Source: an uncultured Lachnospiraceae bacterium
GTDB taxonomy: Bacteria; Bacillota; Clostridia; Lachnospirales; Lachnospiraceae
Length of the DNA: 47,597 nucleotides
NCBI GenBank assembly: GCA_947589125.1
Contig: CANPZZ010000003.1
Coordinates: forward strand, 1 to 47,597
Reading direction: 5' to 3'
The notes below the pieces were generated by a model. It searched no databases. It was given only the letters and a program-made list of their open reading frames with translations, and was not told the origin of the DNA. The position numbers and the translations under genes were made by a program. Shown in pieces: positions 8,458 through 15,939 of this stretch (its first letter is position 1; each line of letters starts with the position of its first letter).

Positions 8458-9954
8458 ATGAACGGCCAGAACAGATCAGATTTATATCGACAGAAAAAAA
8501 TAATGCGCCGCAAACGGAACCGTCTGATCGGACAGATTCCCTATCTCCTGATCGGTCTTCTGATCATCGGGATCCTTGGCGGGATCACCTACAAGGTTTC
8601 CGTGAGAATCGCCCTGGCTCTGGAAACCAACGAGAAAGGCCAATCCAGCGAAAACGAAGAAAAGGAATCCGAGGATAATGCGGACAGCTCCTCCGCCGAA
8701 GACGGCGGGACAAAACCGGATGAGGAATCCGCGTCGGACGAATCGGAGACTGAACCGGAAACCGACTCTTCCATCGACGCTCTTCTGGATCAGGCGTGGC
8801 TCCTAGCCGCCGGTTACGATTATGACGCTGCCATCGACCTGCTGACCTCCTCAGAATTCTACGGCGCAGAAGAAGGCGGAACCACCGATTCCCGGATCAG
8901 CAGCGCGATCTCTGAGTACGAGCATGTCAGAGAGACCCTGCAGCCGGTAGAGATCACGGAGATTACACATGTTTTTTTTCACTCGCTGGTCATGGACGAG
9001 TCGAAGGCATTTGACGGAGACGCAGACGAATCCGGCTATAACCAGGTCATGACCACAAAGGACGAATTTCTCAAGATTCTGGATTCCATGTACGAGAAGG
9101 GCTATGTGCTGGTTCGGCTGCACGATGTCGCCACGATGCAGGACGGCAGGATGACCAAAGGCCAGATCATGCTGCCGCCGGGCCGGAAAGCCTGCGTTAT
9201 GTCCCAGGATGATGTCTGCTATTACGATTACATGGAGGACGACGGTTTCGCCCGCCGTATGGTGATCGGTGATAATGGAAAGCCTGCCTGTGAAATGATC
9301 ATGGACGACGGCACGGTGTCCGTAGGTTCCTACGATATGGTGCCGCTTCTGGAAGATTTTATCGAACAGCATCCGGATTTTTCCTACAAAGGAGCCAGGG
9401 CGGTTATCGCGCTTACAGGTTACCAGGGTATATTAGGTTACCGCACAGCGGAATCCTATCGGGAGACGAATCCGAATTTCGCCGCCGACTGCCAGGCGGC
9501 AGCCGCCGTGGCCAAATGCCTGCGGGAGAACGGCTGGGAACTGGCGTCCCACAGTTGGGGGCACAGGAATCTGGGAACGATCTCCTATGAGAAATTCAAG
9601 ACAGACTGTGACAAATGGGAGAACGAAGTGGAGACCCTGATCGGTCCGACCGATATCATTCTCTATCCGTTTGGCGCCGATGTCAGCGACTGGCACGCCT
9701 ACAACCACAGCAACGATCGGTTCATGTATATGAAGTCCCTGGGTTTTGACTATTTCTGCAATGTGGACTCCAGCCAGTACTGGGTCCAGCTTGGCAGCGA
9801 TTATCTCCGCCAGGGCCGCCGAAACCTGGACGGCTACCGGATGTGGATGGACATCGCCGCCGGCGAAGGAAGTTCCAATCGGAAGCTTGACGATCTGTTC
9901 AAGGCCGAGGACGTATTCTCCTCCAACCGGCCTACGCCGGTAGAGTGGAAGTAA
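8458..9954 (+). CDS. Membrane-anchored polysaccharide deacetylase (NodB-like)
   Basis: The 498-aa protein has a basic N-terminus, one membrane helix (about residues 24-46, LIGLLIIGILGGITY), a long acidic Glu/Ser/Asp linker and an extracellular carbohydrate-esterase-4 domain. Metal-site motifs are visible: SQDD (about 249-252, in place of the usual TFDD) and HSWGH (365-369), then YPFGAD near 403. It probably removes acetyl groups from a wall or surface glycan. The start is the ATG after GGGGG; the GTG and ATG further upstream are poorer. Confidence 0.85.
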   Translation: MNGQNRSDLYRQKKIMRRKRNRLIGQIPYLLIGLLIIGILGGITYKVSVRIALALETNEKGQSSENEEKESEDNADSSSAEDGGTKPDEESASDESETEPETDSSIDALLDQAWLLAAGYDYDAAIDLLTSSEFYGAEEGGTTDSRISSAISEYEHVRETLQPVEITEITHVFFHSLVMDESKAFDGDADESGYNQVMTTKDEFLKILDSMYEKGYVLVRLHDVATMQDGRMTKGQIMLPPGRKACVMSQDDVCYYDYMEDDGFARRMVIGDNGKPACEMIMDDGTVSVGSYDMVPLLEDFIEQHPDFSYKGARAVIALTGYQGILGYRTAESYRETNPNFAADCQAAAAVAKCLRENGWELASHSWGHRNLGTISYEKFKTDCDKWENEVETLIGPTDIILYPFGADVSDWHAYNHSNDRFMYMKSLGFDYFCNVDSSQYWVQLGSDYLRQGRRNLDGYRMWMDIAAGEGSSNRKLDDLFKAEDVFSSNRPTPVEWK

Positions 9955-9985
9955 AACAGCTATTTTCCGGGAAAATGGGTTCTTT

Positions 9986-10025
9986 CACCTGCCAGTGGGA
10001 GTTACAGGATTCCTGCCGGCAGGTG
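9986..10025. terminator. Possible terminator between convergent genes
   Basis: CACCTGCC (9986-9993) pairs with GGCAGGTG (10018-10025), and the 3' arm also contains the palindrome CCTGCCGGCAGG. The T-tract is weak, so this is a tentative call; the position between convergent deacetylase and maf genes fits. Confidence 0.4.
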
Positions 10026-10033
10026 TTTCATCA

Positions 10034-10708
10034 TCAGAAATATCCTCTGCCAGCCAATTCCTGACATACCCGCGCCACCGGCAGCCCGACCACATTGTTA
10101 TAATCGCCGTGAATGCCCTTCACATAGGCCGCGAAATATCCCTGAATGCCATAAGCGCCGGCCTTGTCCATCGGTTCTCCGGTAGCCACATAACGGCTGA
10201 TCTGCTCTTCCGCCATCGGATAGACTTCTACTTCGGTGCCTTCGGCAAATGTGATCTGCTCTCCGGATGAAATAAAGATCATCGTCACGCCGGTATAAAC
10301 GTGATGGGTGCGCCCGGCCAGAAGCCGGATCATGGCGGCAGCCTCTTCCTTGCTCTTCGGCTTGCCCAATATCCGGCCGTCCGCGGCGACTACCGTATCG
10401 GCGCCGACGACTACAGAGGGTACATTTTCCGGCGGTGTCTCCATCGCACGGGCTTCAGGACTTTGTGCCAAAACACTCTGCCCTGCGTCCGGCTCCGATC
10501 TGCGATTTGTCGCAGACATCTTCTGCCTGACCTCGGCCGTCACATCCTCCGCCTTCCTGCGGGACAGTTCCATCACCATCTGCTCCGGCGTTCCTCCCAC
10601 GCCGTTCTCATCCACATGGCTGGGTATCACTTCCGGCGCCAGTCCCACCTGCCGCAGAAGTTCCTGCCGGCGCGGGGACGCAGATGCGAGTATGATTCTT
10701 ATATCCAT
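10034..10708 (-). CDS. maf: Maf family nucleoside-triphosphate pyrophosphatase
   Basis: The 224-aa protein begins MDIRIILASASPRRQELL, the hallmark Maf motif, and has GADTVV, GKPKSKEEA and GEPMDKAGAYGIQG further on. Maf proteins hydrolyse non-canonical dTTP/UTP-like nucleotides and are linked to septum control. It is longer than the usual about 190 aa because of roughly 35 extra residues (about 85-120, Ser/Pro/Glu-rich) between the second motif and GADTVV. The ATG has AGGAA 7 nt upstream. The 228 bp between it and the next upstream gene is open in frame but looks non-coding. Confidence 0.9.
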   Translation of the reverse strand: MDIRIILASASPRRQELLRQVGLAPEVIPSHVDENGVGGTPEQMVMELSRRKAEDVTAEVRQKMSATNRRSEPDAGQSVLAQSPEARAMETPPENVPSVVVGADTVVAADGRILGKPKSKEEAAAMIRLLAGRTHHVYTGVTMIFISSGEQITFAEGTEVEVYPMAEEQISRYVATGEPMDKAGAYGIQGYFAAYVKGIHGDYNNVVGLPVARVCQELAGRGYF

Positions 10709-10936
10709 TTCTGTTTCCTTTCTTCCTGCTTTCTTAAACGCAAACTTCTGCGCGGCCGCTGGCTGTTTCTCACTGCGCATCGTCATCCTTTTATGCAGAA
10801 TACCGACTCTGCGGGCGTTTAATCCGAAACGGGACGCTGCAGGCATGAGTCCCTGCCGGCATCTCCGGCTGAATCCATCCTGCGGTGTCCCGCCTGCTCT
10901 GCTGATGTTCCGTTTTCTCTTCAATCCATTTCCGGC

Positions 10937-11884
10937 TCAGAACTGCACGATATCCCGGATCGGCTCCGCCTTCTCCACGCTCTCCGCGTAGAGCACCGGG
11001 CCGACGCCGTCATAGTCCTGCCATTCCTCATACTCGATACGTGCGCGGACCTTCACCCACTGGCGGGTGGTCAGGTTCTTCGCCTCACGCGCCTTGCAGA
11101 CATAGCCCAGGAACGACATATCCGCCTCACAGCAGGTCATGGCCATCCGCCCCGGCACGAAATAATTCTTCGGGAACTTGGTGGACTTAAGCACCATGCC
11201 GGTGAATTCCACTACCTTGCCGCGGTAACGGTCCGGCTTGTCCATGCAGTCAATGTACCAGATGCCATAATCCTTTGGCGCGATCTCGATCACATCCGCC
11301 GACATATCGTAAGGCAGATCCGCTTCGGAAATCTCCGAGATCTCCCCGTCCTCACCCTCGAACACGATCTCCGCCTGGCTGTTCATGGCCAGAAGCGTCC
11401 GGCGGTAACCCTCCAGATCCGGCACATCGTCGCAGCGGTTGCAGATGATCAGCTCCGAATTGCGTACCATAGCGCCCAGCAGCGGCTTCATGTTCTTCAC
11501 GTACAGATCAAAGGTCGAGCCGTCGATGATCGTAATCTGCTGGTACACGGTCCAGTCCTTCGGAATCCGCAGCTCATCCTGGTTCCACATGCCGTTCCAT
11601 TCCATCAGGACGCGCTCCGGGTTGTACATTTTCTTATACTCGGTCAGCTTCTCCGGCGAGATCTCATCCATGCTGTCGACCGCGATCATGGTCGTGCGGT
11701 TCGCCTTAAGATACTTCGGATCATAGTCGGTGTCGCCCTCCTCGCAGACGATCAGAAGCGTCCGGCCGTCTGTCTGGAAATAATCCTGGCTCATGGTGAA
11801 TTCCAGGAACTGGGTCTTGCCCGCCTCCAGAAAGCCATTGATGATAAATAATGGCGTTACGTCGTCGTCAATCATAGGTCCCAT
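10937..11884 (-). CDS. CobW-like GTPase fused to a YcgQ/DUF1980-like C-terminal domain
   Basis: The 315-aa protein has a P-loop GFLEAGKT (17-24) in a CobW/G3E GTPase-like N-terminal domain, with NRCD in place of NKxD, but it lacks the CxCC metal motif of zinc chaperones. From about residue 210 it resembles the C-terminal domain of YcgQ-type proteins (GKVVEFTGMV, NYFVPGRMAMTCCEADMS, WVKVRARIEYEEW). YcgQ and its permease partner are linked to metal or nucleotide-linked envelope functions in other Firmicutes. It follows a second CobW gene by 36 nt, so the two are probably co-transcribed and act in the same metal pathway. The exact substrate is unknown. Confidence 0.75.
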   Translation of the reverse strand: MGPMIDDDVTPLFIINGFLEAGKTQFLEFTMSQDYFQTDGRTLLIVCEEGDTDYDPKYLKANRTTMIAVDSMDEISPEKLTEYKKMYNPERVLMEWNGMWNQDELRIPKDWTVYQQITIIDGSTFDLYVKNMKPLLGAMVRNSELIICNRCDDVPDLEGYRRTLLAMNSQAEIVFEGEDGEISEISEADLPYDMSADVIEIAPKDYGIWYIDCMDKPDRYRGKVVEFTGMVLKSTKFPKNYFVPGRMAMTCCEADMSFLGYVCKAREAKNLTTRQWVKVRARIEYEEWQDYDGVGPVLYAESVEKAEPIRDIVQF

Positions 11885-11920
11885 AGTTCTTTATTACTCC
11901 CGCTAAATGCTTTTACTCTT

Positions 11921-13108
11921 CTACTTCCGTCCGAACGCTTTCTCCAGTTCCTCTTCCTTCAGCTGCGCGCCGATGACGCAGACCTTGCCGGTGTAGTCCG
12001 GCGTGCCGGTACGGATCTCCATCTCATCGGGTACAATGTCAAAATAGTACCACTCGCCGGCCTTGTCCGCGGAAGGCACCATGCCTTTGGCGCGGAGCAC
12101 GTCGCCGTAGGCGTTGCCGTTGGCCAGCTCGTCCAAGATCGCCTCCAGAGCGGAACGGGTGATGGCGCCCACATTCTCAAGGCCCCAGCTTACGAAGACC
12201 TCGTCGGCGTCATGATCGTGGTCGCAGCCGCAGTCGCATTCACCGTCGTGGTGATGGTGGTGATGATGATGCTCATGCCCGCAGCCGCATTCCTCATCGT
12301 GGTCATGATGGTGCTCATGGCCGTCTTCATCGTGATGATGATGCTCGTGCTCATGCTCATCCTCGTCGTCATCATGGTGATGATGGTGCTCGTGGTCATG
12401 ACCGCAGCCGCACTCCTCATCGTCGTGATGGTGATGATGGTGTTCATGCTCGTCCTCATCATGATGGGCGTGCTTCTCACGCACTTCCTTCATCAGATCC
12501 TCAGCCATGGTGTCCGGCTTCTCGATGATCTCCAGAAGCTGCGCGCCGGATAACTGAGCGCATGGCGTCGTCACTACGGACGCTGTCTGGTTATGCTGGC
12601 GGATCAGTTCCACAGCCTGCTGCACCTTCGCCGCGTCCAGCACGTCGGTACGGCTCAGCACGATGGTTCCCGCGTTCTCGATCTGGTTATTAAAGAACTC
12701 GCCGAAATTCTTCATATACATCTTACACTTGGATGCGTCTACGATGGTCACGGCGCTGTTCAGCCTCACGTCCACGTCCGCCGCCACATCAATGACCGCT
12801 TTCATCACGTCGGACAGTTTCCCAACGCCGGACGGCTCGATGATGACCCGGTCGGGCTTGTAGGTGTTCAGAACCTCCGCCAGAGACTTCCCGAAATCAC
12901 CCACCAGCGAACAGCAGATGCACCCGGAGTTCATCTCCCGGATCTCGATACCGGCATCCTTAAGGAATCCGCCGTCGATGCCGATCTGGCCGAACTCGTT
13001 CTCGATTAAGACCACCTGCTCCCCGGCGATGGCTTCCTCCAGAAGCTTCTTGATAAATGTAGTTTTTCCGGCTCCCAGGAATCCGGAGACGATGTCAATT
13101 TTAGTCAT
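11921..13108 (-). CDS. CobW/ZNG1-type metal chaperone GTPase with His-rich insert
   Basis: The 395-aa protein has Walker A GFLGAGKTT (9-17), the metal-binding GCICCS motif near residue 63, and SRTD as guanine-specificity motif. A C-terminal CobW_C domain follows. Between about residues 213 and 305 sits an extreme His/Asp/Glu insert with long His runs and four GCGH/CDCGC-like Cys clusters, presumably a metal store. Such GTPases insert zinc or another metal into client enzymes. The start is the ATG with AAGAAGG 9 nt upstream, 9 nt inside a TTG-initiated frame. No Zur-like palindrome was recognised upstream. Confidence 0.88.
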   Translation of the reverse strand: MTKIDIVSGFLGAGKTTFIKKLLEEAIAGEQVVLIENEFGQIGIDGGFLKDAGIEIREMNSGCICCSLVGDFGKSLAEVLNTYKPDRVIIEPSGVGKLSDVMKAVIDVAADVDVRLNSAVTIVDASKCKMYMKNFGEFFNNQIENAGTIVLSRTDVLDAAKVQQAVELIRQHNQTASVVTTPCAQLSGAQLLEIIEKPDTMAEDLMKEVREKHAHHDEDEHEHHHHHHDDEECGCGHDHEHHHHHDDDEDEHEHEHHHHDEDGHEHHHDHDEECGCGHEHHHHHHHHDGECDCGCDHDHDADEVFVSWGLENVGAITRSALEAILDELANGNAYGDVLRAKGMVPSADKAGEWYYFDIVPDEMEIRTGTPDYTGKVCVIGAQLKEEELEKAFGRK

Positions 13109-13141
13109 GATGATCAACCTTCTTTTCCATTTTTTCCTAAC

Positions 13142-13170
13142 ATATTATTCTGTCACAAAATATATGTAAA
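13142..13170 (-). promoter_or_regulatory. Promoter of the CobW gene pair
   Basis: Minus-strand TTTACA (13170-13165), 17-bp spacer, TAATAT (13147-13142), about 34 nt before the ATG at 13108. A TTGACT overlaps the -35 and offers an alternative register. Confidence 0.6.
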
Positions 13171-13224
13171 GTCAAGACCGGCAAGTCTTTCGAACCTTAC
13201 TTTTTTCGGGAAGCAATACGTCCC

Positions 13225-13269
13225 TCACCGCCTTTTGAACGGTTTAATGCCGGGTTTATAGATACTCAT
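13225..13269 (-). CDS. Possible 14-residue peptide gene
   Basis: An ATG preceded by TAGGAGGGG (spacing about 7 nt) opens a 14-codon frame, MSIYKPGIKPFKRR, ending in TGA. The peptide is strongly basic. It lies 13 nt after the cardiolipin synthase stop and before the CobW promoter. The ribosome site is better than that of several real genes nearby, but such a short frame could arise by chance or be a remnant. I do not recognise the peptide. Confidence 0.35.
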   Translation of the reverse strand: MSIYKPGIKPFKRR

Positions 13270-13282
13270 AAAATTTCCCCTC

Positions 13283-14974
13283 CTACAATAGCGGCGCCAC
13301 CGCTTTCATTACAAATCCGGTCAGCTTTACGTTCCATTTCTCGTTCTTCACCGTCTCCGGCGTCACCTGACGGCACCTGGCGAGCGTCTCCTGGAAATCC
13401 CTCTCGATATCGGGAATGCACCCGGTCTGGTACATGTAAGCCGCGCACTCGAAATGATGGTAGAGGCTGCGGTAATCCAGATTGATCGTGCCCACTACGG
13501 CGCGGCAGTCGTCGCTGACGAATACCTTCGCATGGACGAAACCCGGCGTGTACTCGTAGATCTTAACGCCGGAATCCAGCAGGGACTTGTAGTGACTCTT
13601 GGCCAGGGCATAGGGCATGGGCTTATCCGGAATGCCAGGCAGGATCAGCTTCACGTCAACGCCCTTCTCCGCCGCGAATTTCAGCGCTGTCTCCATCTCG
13701 CCGTCAAGGATCAGATACGGCGACATGATATGGACGTAACTGCGGGAGCGGTTCAGGATATCCATGTAGACCCGCTCGCCCAGCTTGTCGCTGTCCAGCG
13801 GACAATCGCCGTAGGGAAGGACGAAACCGGCGGCGTGCGGCGTTTCTGCCGTGTCTGGTTTACCTGCTATCACATCCGCCGCCGGCAGACTTCCGGCTTT
13901 CACATCCCTCACTGACAGACTCCCGGCCTCTGCATCCGCCGCCGGCAGACTTCCAGCTTTCGGCGACGGCCCCGCCGCATCCAGATATTTGTCAAATTCC
14001 GGCGTCCGCTCCGTGATATTCCACATCTGCAGGAACATAAGCGTAAAGCTCTGCGCCGCGCTGCCCTCCAGCATGATCGCAGTATCTTTCCAGTGGCCAA
14101 ACCTCTCTCTCTGGTTGATGTACTCATCCGCCAGGTTCACGCCGCCGGTGAACGCGGTGCGGCCGTCGATCACCAGGATCTTCCGGTGGTCGCGGTAATT
14201 ATAGTGGGTGGACAGAAACGGCGTCACCGGCGAGAACATTTTACACTTGATCCCCAGCGTCTTAAGCTTCTCCGGATAGTTATGGGGCAGCGTCGAGAAT
14301 TCGCAGGTGCCGTCGTACATGACCCGCACATCCACGCCTTCGCGCACCTTCTCCGCCAAAATCTCCAGGATCTTCCCCCACATGAGGCCTTCCTCGACGA
14401 TGAAATATTCCATGAAAATATACTTCTTCGCCGATCTCAGCTGCACAAGCATCTGCTCGAATTTGTCCTCGCCCAGCGGAAAATACGTGACTTTTGTATC
14501 CGCATATACCGGGAAGCATCCGCTGCGGCGGACGTAGCGCGCCAGGGAAACCTCGTCCGGGTTCGCATTTTCCAACGCGTCCATTACCTCCGGATCCTGC
14601 ACAAGCTTCCCCTTTGTCTCATCGATCAGCTCCTGCAGCCGCGCATGGACGGCCCGATGGCCGATATCGCTCTGGGTATACCAGAACAGCAGCGCCCCAA
14701 ATACCGGCAGGAGCATGATAACGACCAGCCAGGTGATCTTGGCCGTCGGATCCAGCCTGCTGTTTAAGAGATACAGCACCATGAATACCGTAAATACCGC
14801 CGCGCTGCCCAACACATGGGGCAGAAACTGAGCGAACCGGAAGAACGCCATGAACAGGAACACCACCTGCAGCACCAGAAGCACGATCATGATCCCTACG
14901 CGGCTGAACACCGCGTAGAAAAAGCCTTTCTGTCCCTTTTTCAGTAAACTTAAGCCACGATCTGTCGTATCCAT
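13283..14974 (-). CDS. cls: Cardiolipin synthase (phospholipase D family)
   Basis: The 563-aa protein has two N-terminal membrane helices plus a PLDc_N-like segment, then two HKD catalytic sites: HRKILVIDG (about residue 260) in the first half and HAKVFVSDD with GTINLDYRS near residue 495. It condenses phosphatidylglycerol molecules into cardiolipin at the membrane. AGGAGG lies 6 nt before the ATG. Odd: between the two PLD halves is an insertion containing about three copies of a 10-residue repeat (AGSLPAADAE-like), making the protein longer than the usual about 480-510 aa. Confidence 0.92.
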   Translation of the reverse strand: MDTTDRGLSLLKKGQKGFFYAVFSRVGIMIVLLVLQVVFLFMAFFRFAQFLPHVLGSAAVFTVFMVLYLLNSRLDPTAKITWLVVIMLLPVFGALLFWYTQSDIGHRAVHARLQELIDETKGKLVQDPEVMDALENANPDEVSLARYVRRSGCFPVYADTKVTYFPLGEDKFEQMLVQLRSAKKYIFMEYFIVEEGLMWGKILEILAEKVREGVDVRVMYDGTCEFSTLPHNYPEKLKTLGIKCKMFSPVTPFLSTHYNYRDHRKILVIDGRTAFTGGVNLADEYINQRERFGHWKDTAIMLEGSAAQSFTLMFLQMWNITERTPEFDKYLDAAGPSPKAGSLPAADAEAGSLSVRDVKAGSLPAADVIAGKPDTAETPHAAGFVLPYGDCPLDSDKLGERVYMDILNRSRSYVHIMSPYLILDGEMETALKFAAEKGVDVKLILPGIPDKPMPYALAKSHYKSLLDSGVKIYEYTPGFVHAKVFVSDDCRAVVGTINLDYRSLYHHFECAAYMYQTGCIPDIERDFQETLARCRQVTPETVKNEKWNVKLTGFVMKAVAPLL

Positions 14975-14997
14975 AGTCGTCCTCCTGTGATCTTAGA

Positions 14998-15225
14998 TTA
15001 TCTTTCTCTGAAATACCGGCGTCTTCCGCGGACTTCTTCTCCGCGATGCAAGCTGAACCCGCCCACAGCGCTGACCGTCTCAGCAGTTCCCGTCTTCCGG
15101 AAACATTTCCTCTGCAGCTGTACAGGAATCGCGCCGCCAGCCCCTCCGCATACCGCGCAATACTCAGGGCGCCATACCGCAGATGCTTCCCGCACCTGCA
15201 TACAGCGCCCCTGCTCGTTCTTCAT
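14998..15225 (-). CDS. Uncertain small open frame after the DtxR-family gene
   Basis: The frame starts one base after the regulator stop (TAA-ATG) and could be translationally coupled; it would encode 75 residues with a CAVCGGAGG segment and many basic residues. It has no recognisable family, and its composition is like that of random GC-rich frames. It is listed mainly because it fills the only space between the regulator and cls. Confidence 0.2.
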   Translation of the reverse strand: MKNEQGRCMQVREASAVWRPEYCAVCGGAGGAIPVQLQRKCFRKTGTAETVSAVGGFSLHRGEEVRGRRRYFRER

Positions 15226-15594
15226 TTACTTCTGCTCCCGGCTCATGAACCGTTTGATCCCCTGGAATGTCTCCTCGCTGATGATGTGCTCCATCCGGCA
15301 GGCGTCTTCCTCGGCCGTCTCCGCCGGCACGCCGCTGACCTGCCGCAAAAAAGCGGTCAGGAGCTTATGCCGCTCGTAAATGGCCCCGGCCTTCTGCATG
15401 CCCTTCTCCGTCAGTTCCAGCTCGCCGCCCGGCTCCATCGTGATATAACCGTCTTCTTTCAGAATTCCAACAGCCCGGCTCACGCTGGGCTTGCTGAAAT
15501 TCAGCGATCTGGCAATGTCAATGGAACGAACCGTTCCCTGCTTCTCCTTCAGCATCAGGATCGTCTCCAGATAATTCTCCCCCGATTCGTACAT
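15226..15594 (-). CDS. DtxR/MntR-family metal-dependent regulator
   Basis: The 122-aa protein starts MYESGENYLETILMLKEKQG, typical for this family, has a winged helix with recognition segment LNFSKPSVSRAVGILKEDGY, and a helical dimerisation part with candidate metal ligands (ERHKLL, EEDACRMEHIIS). It probably represses metal-uptake genes when manganese or iron is bound; no such target is adjacent. Start choice: an ATG 45 nt upstream sits inside the -10 box of a consensus promoter and so cannot be in the transcript, whereas this ATG has GGAGGGG close upstream. It lacks a C-terminal SH3-like domain, as MntR does. Confidence 0.85.
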   Translation of the reverse strand: MYESGENYLETILMLKEKQGTVRSIDIARSLNFSKPSVSRAVGILKEDGYITMEPGGELELTEKGMQKAGAIYERHKLLTAFLRQVSGVPAETAEEDACRMEHIISEETFQGIKRFMSREQK

Positions 15595-15637
15595 CTGTCC
15601 CCTCCAGTTCGATGACGCATCTTCTGTTTCTTCTGAC

Positions 15638-15669
15638 ATTATATCCTTATCCCGCGGATTTGTCAAATC
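15638..15669 (-). promoter_or_regulatory. Consensus promoter with palindrome before the DtxR-family gene
   Basis: Minus-strand TTGACA (15666-15661), 17-bp spacer, TATAAT (15643-15638): a perfect sigma-A promoter. A 13-bp palindrome GATTTGACAAATC (15669-15657) covers the -35, a good place for an autorepressor operator. No further promoter is visible in the 345 bp up to the gene that ends at 15940; that stretch otherwise holds a terminator and a repeat array. Confidence 0.8.
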
Positions 15670-15720
15670 AATTGCCTTCGGTATCCGTAATTGACATAAC
15701 CGCAAGCGGCAATACTGGAC

Positions 15721-15764
15721 AAAAAGGCACAGAGTACAGGGAAATCATCTCTATACTCCGTGCC
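15721..15764 (-). terminator. Intrinsic terminator of the secretion locus
   Basis: Minus-strand GGCACGGAGTA (15764-15754) pairs with TACTCTGTGCC (15736-15726) over 11 bp with a single G-U, loop 17 nt, followed by TTTTT (15725-15721). It is the only strong minus-strand terminator recognised in the right-hand 32 kb, so it probably ends the long transcript that finishes with the 1445-aa gene. Confidence 0.8.
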
Positions 15765-15767
15765 CGT

Positions 15768-15925
15768 ATTTCCATGCAGGAATGGCGCCAGTGACGCCCT
15801 TCTTGTATTCCCACGCAGGGATGGCGCCAGCGACACCCTTCTTGTATTTCCATGCAAGGATGGCGCCAGCGATGCCTTTCTTGTATTTCCATGCGAGCAG
15901 AACGCCAGTAGCGTCCTGCTCGTAC
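15768..15925. repeat. 39-bp tandem repeat array, about four copies
   Basis: Units are recognised by ATGGCGCCAG, which recurs at 15782, 15821 and 15860 (period 39 bp); a diverged copy follows with AGAACGCCAG. Each unit contains the 8-bp palindrome TGGCGCCA. The array lies in the 3' untranslated part of the 1445-aa gene, between its stop and the terminator. The period is a multiple of three and both strands are partly open, but no ribosome site supports translation. Confidence 0.9.
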
Positions 15926-15939
15926 TATGGGACCGGCTC

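Noticed and set aside
10709-10924. 72-residue N-terminal extension of Maf
   Set aside because: Maf proteins begin at the IILASASPRR motif, and the ATG just before it has its own AGGAA ribosome site.
12190-12553. Frames of Met/Thr/Ile or Val/Met runs opposite or inside the His-rich CobW gene
   Set aside because: They are frame-shifted readings of GAT/CAT/CAC repeats and have no gene-like features.
15768-15925. Possible CRISPR array
   Set aside because: The units are contiguous direct repeats without unique spacers, and no cas gene is present. The same reasoning applies to the 20401-20568 and 21461-21640 arrays.
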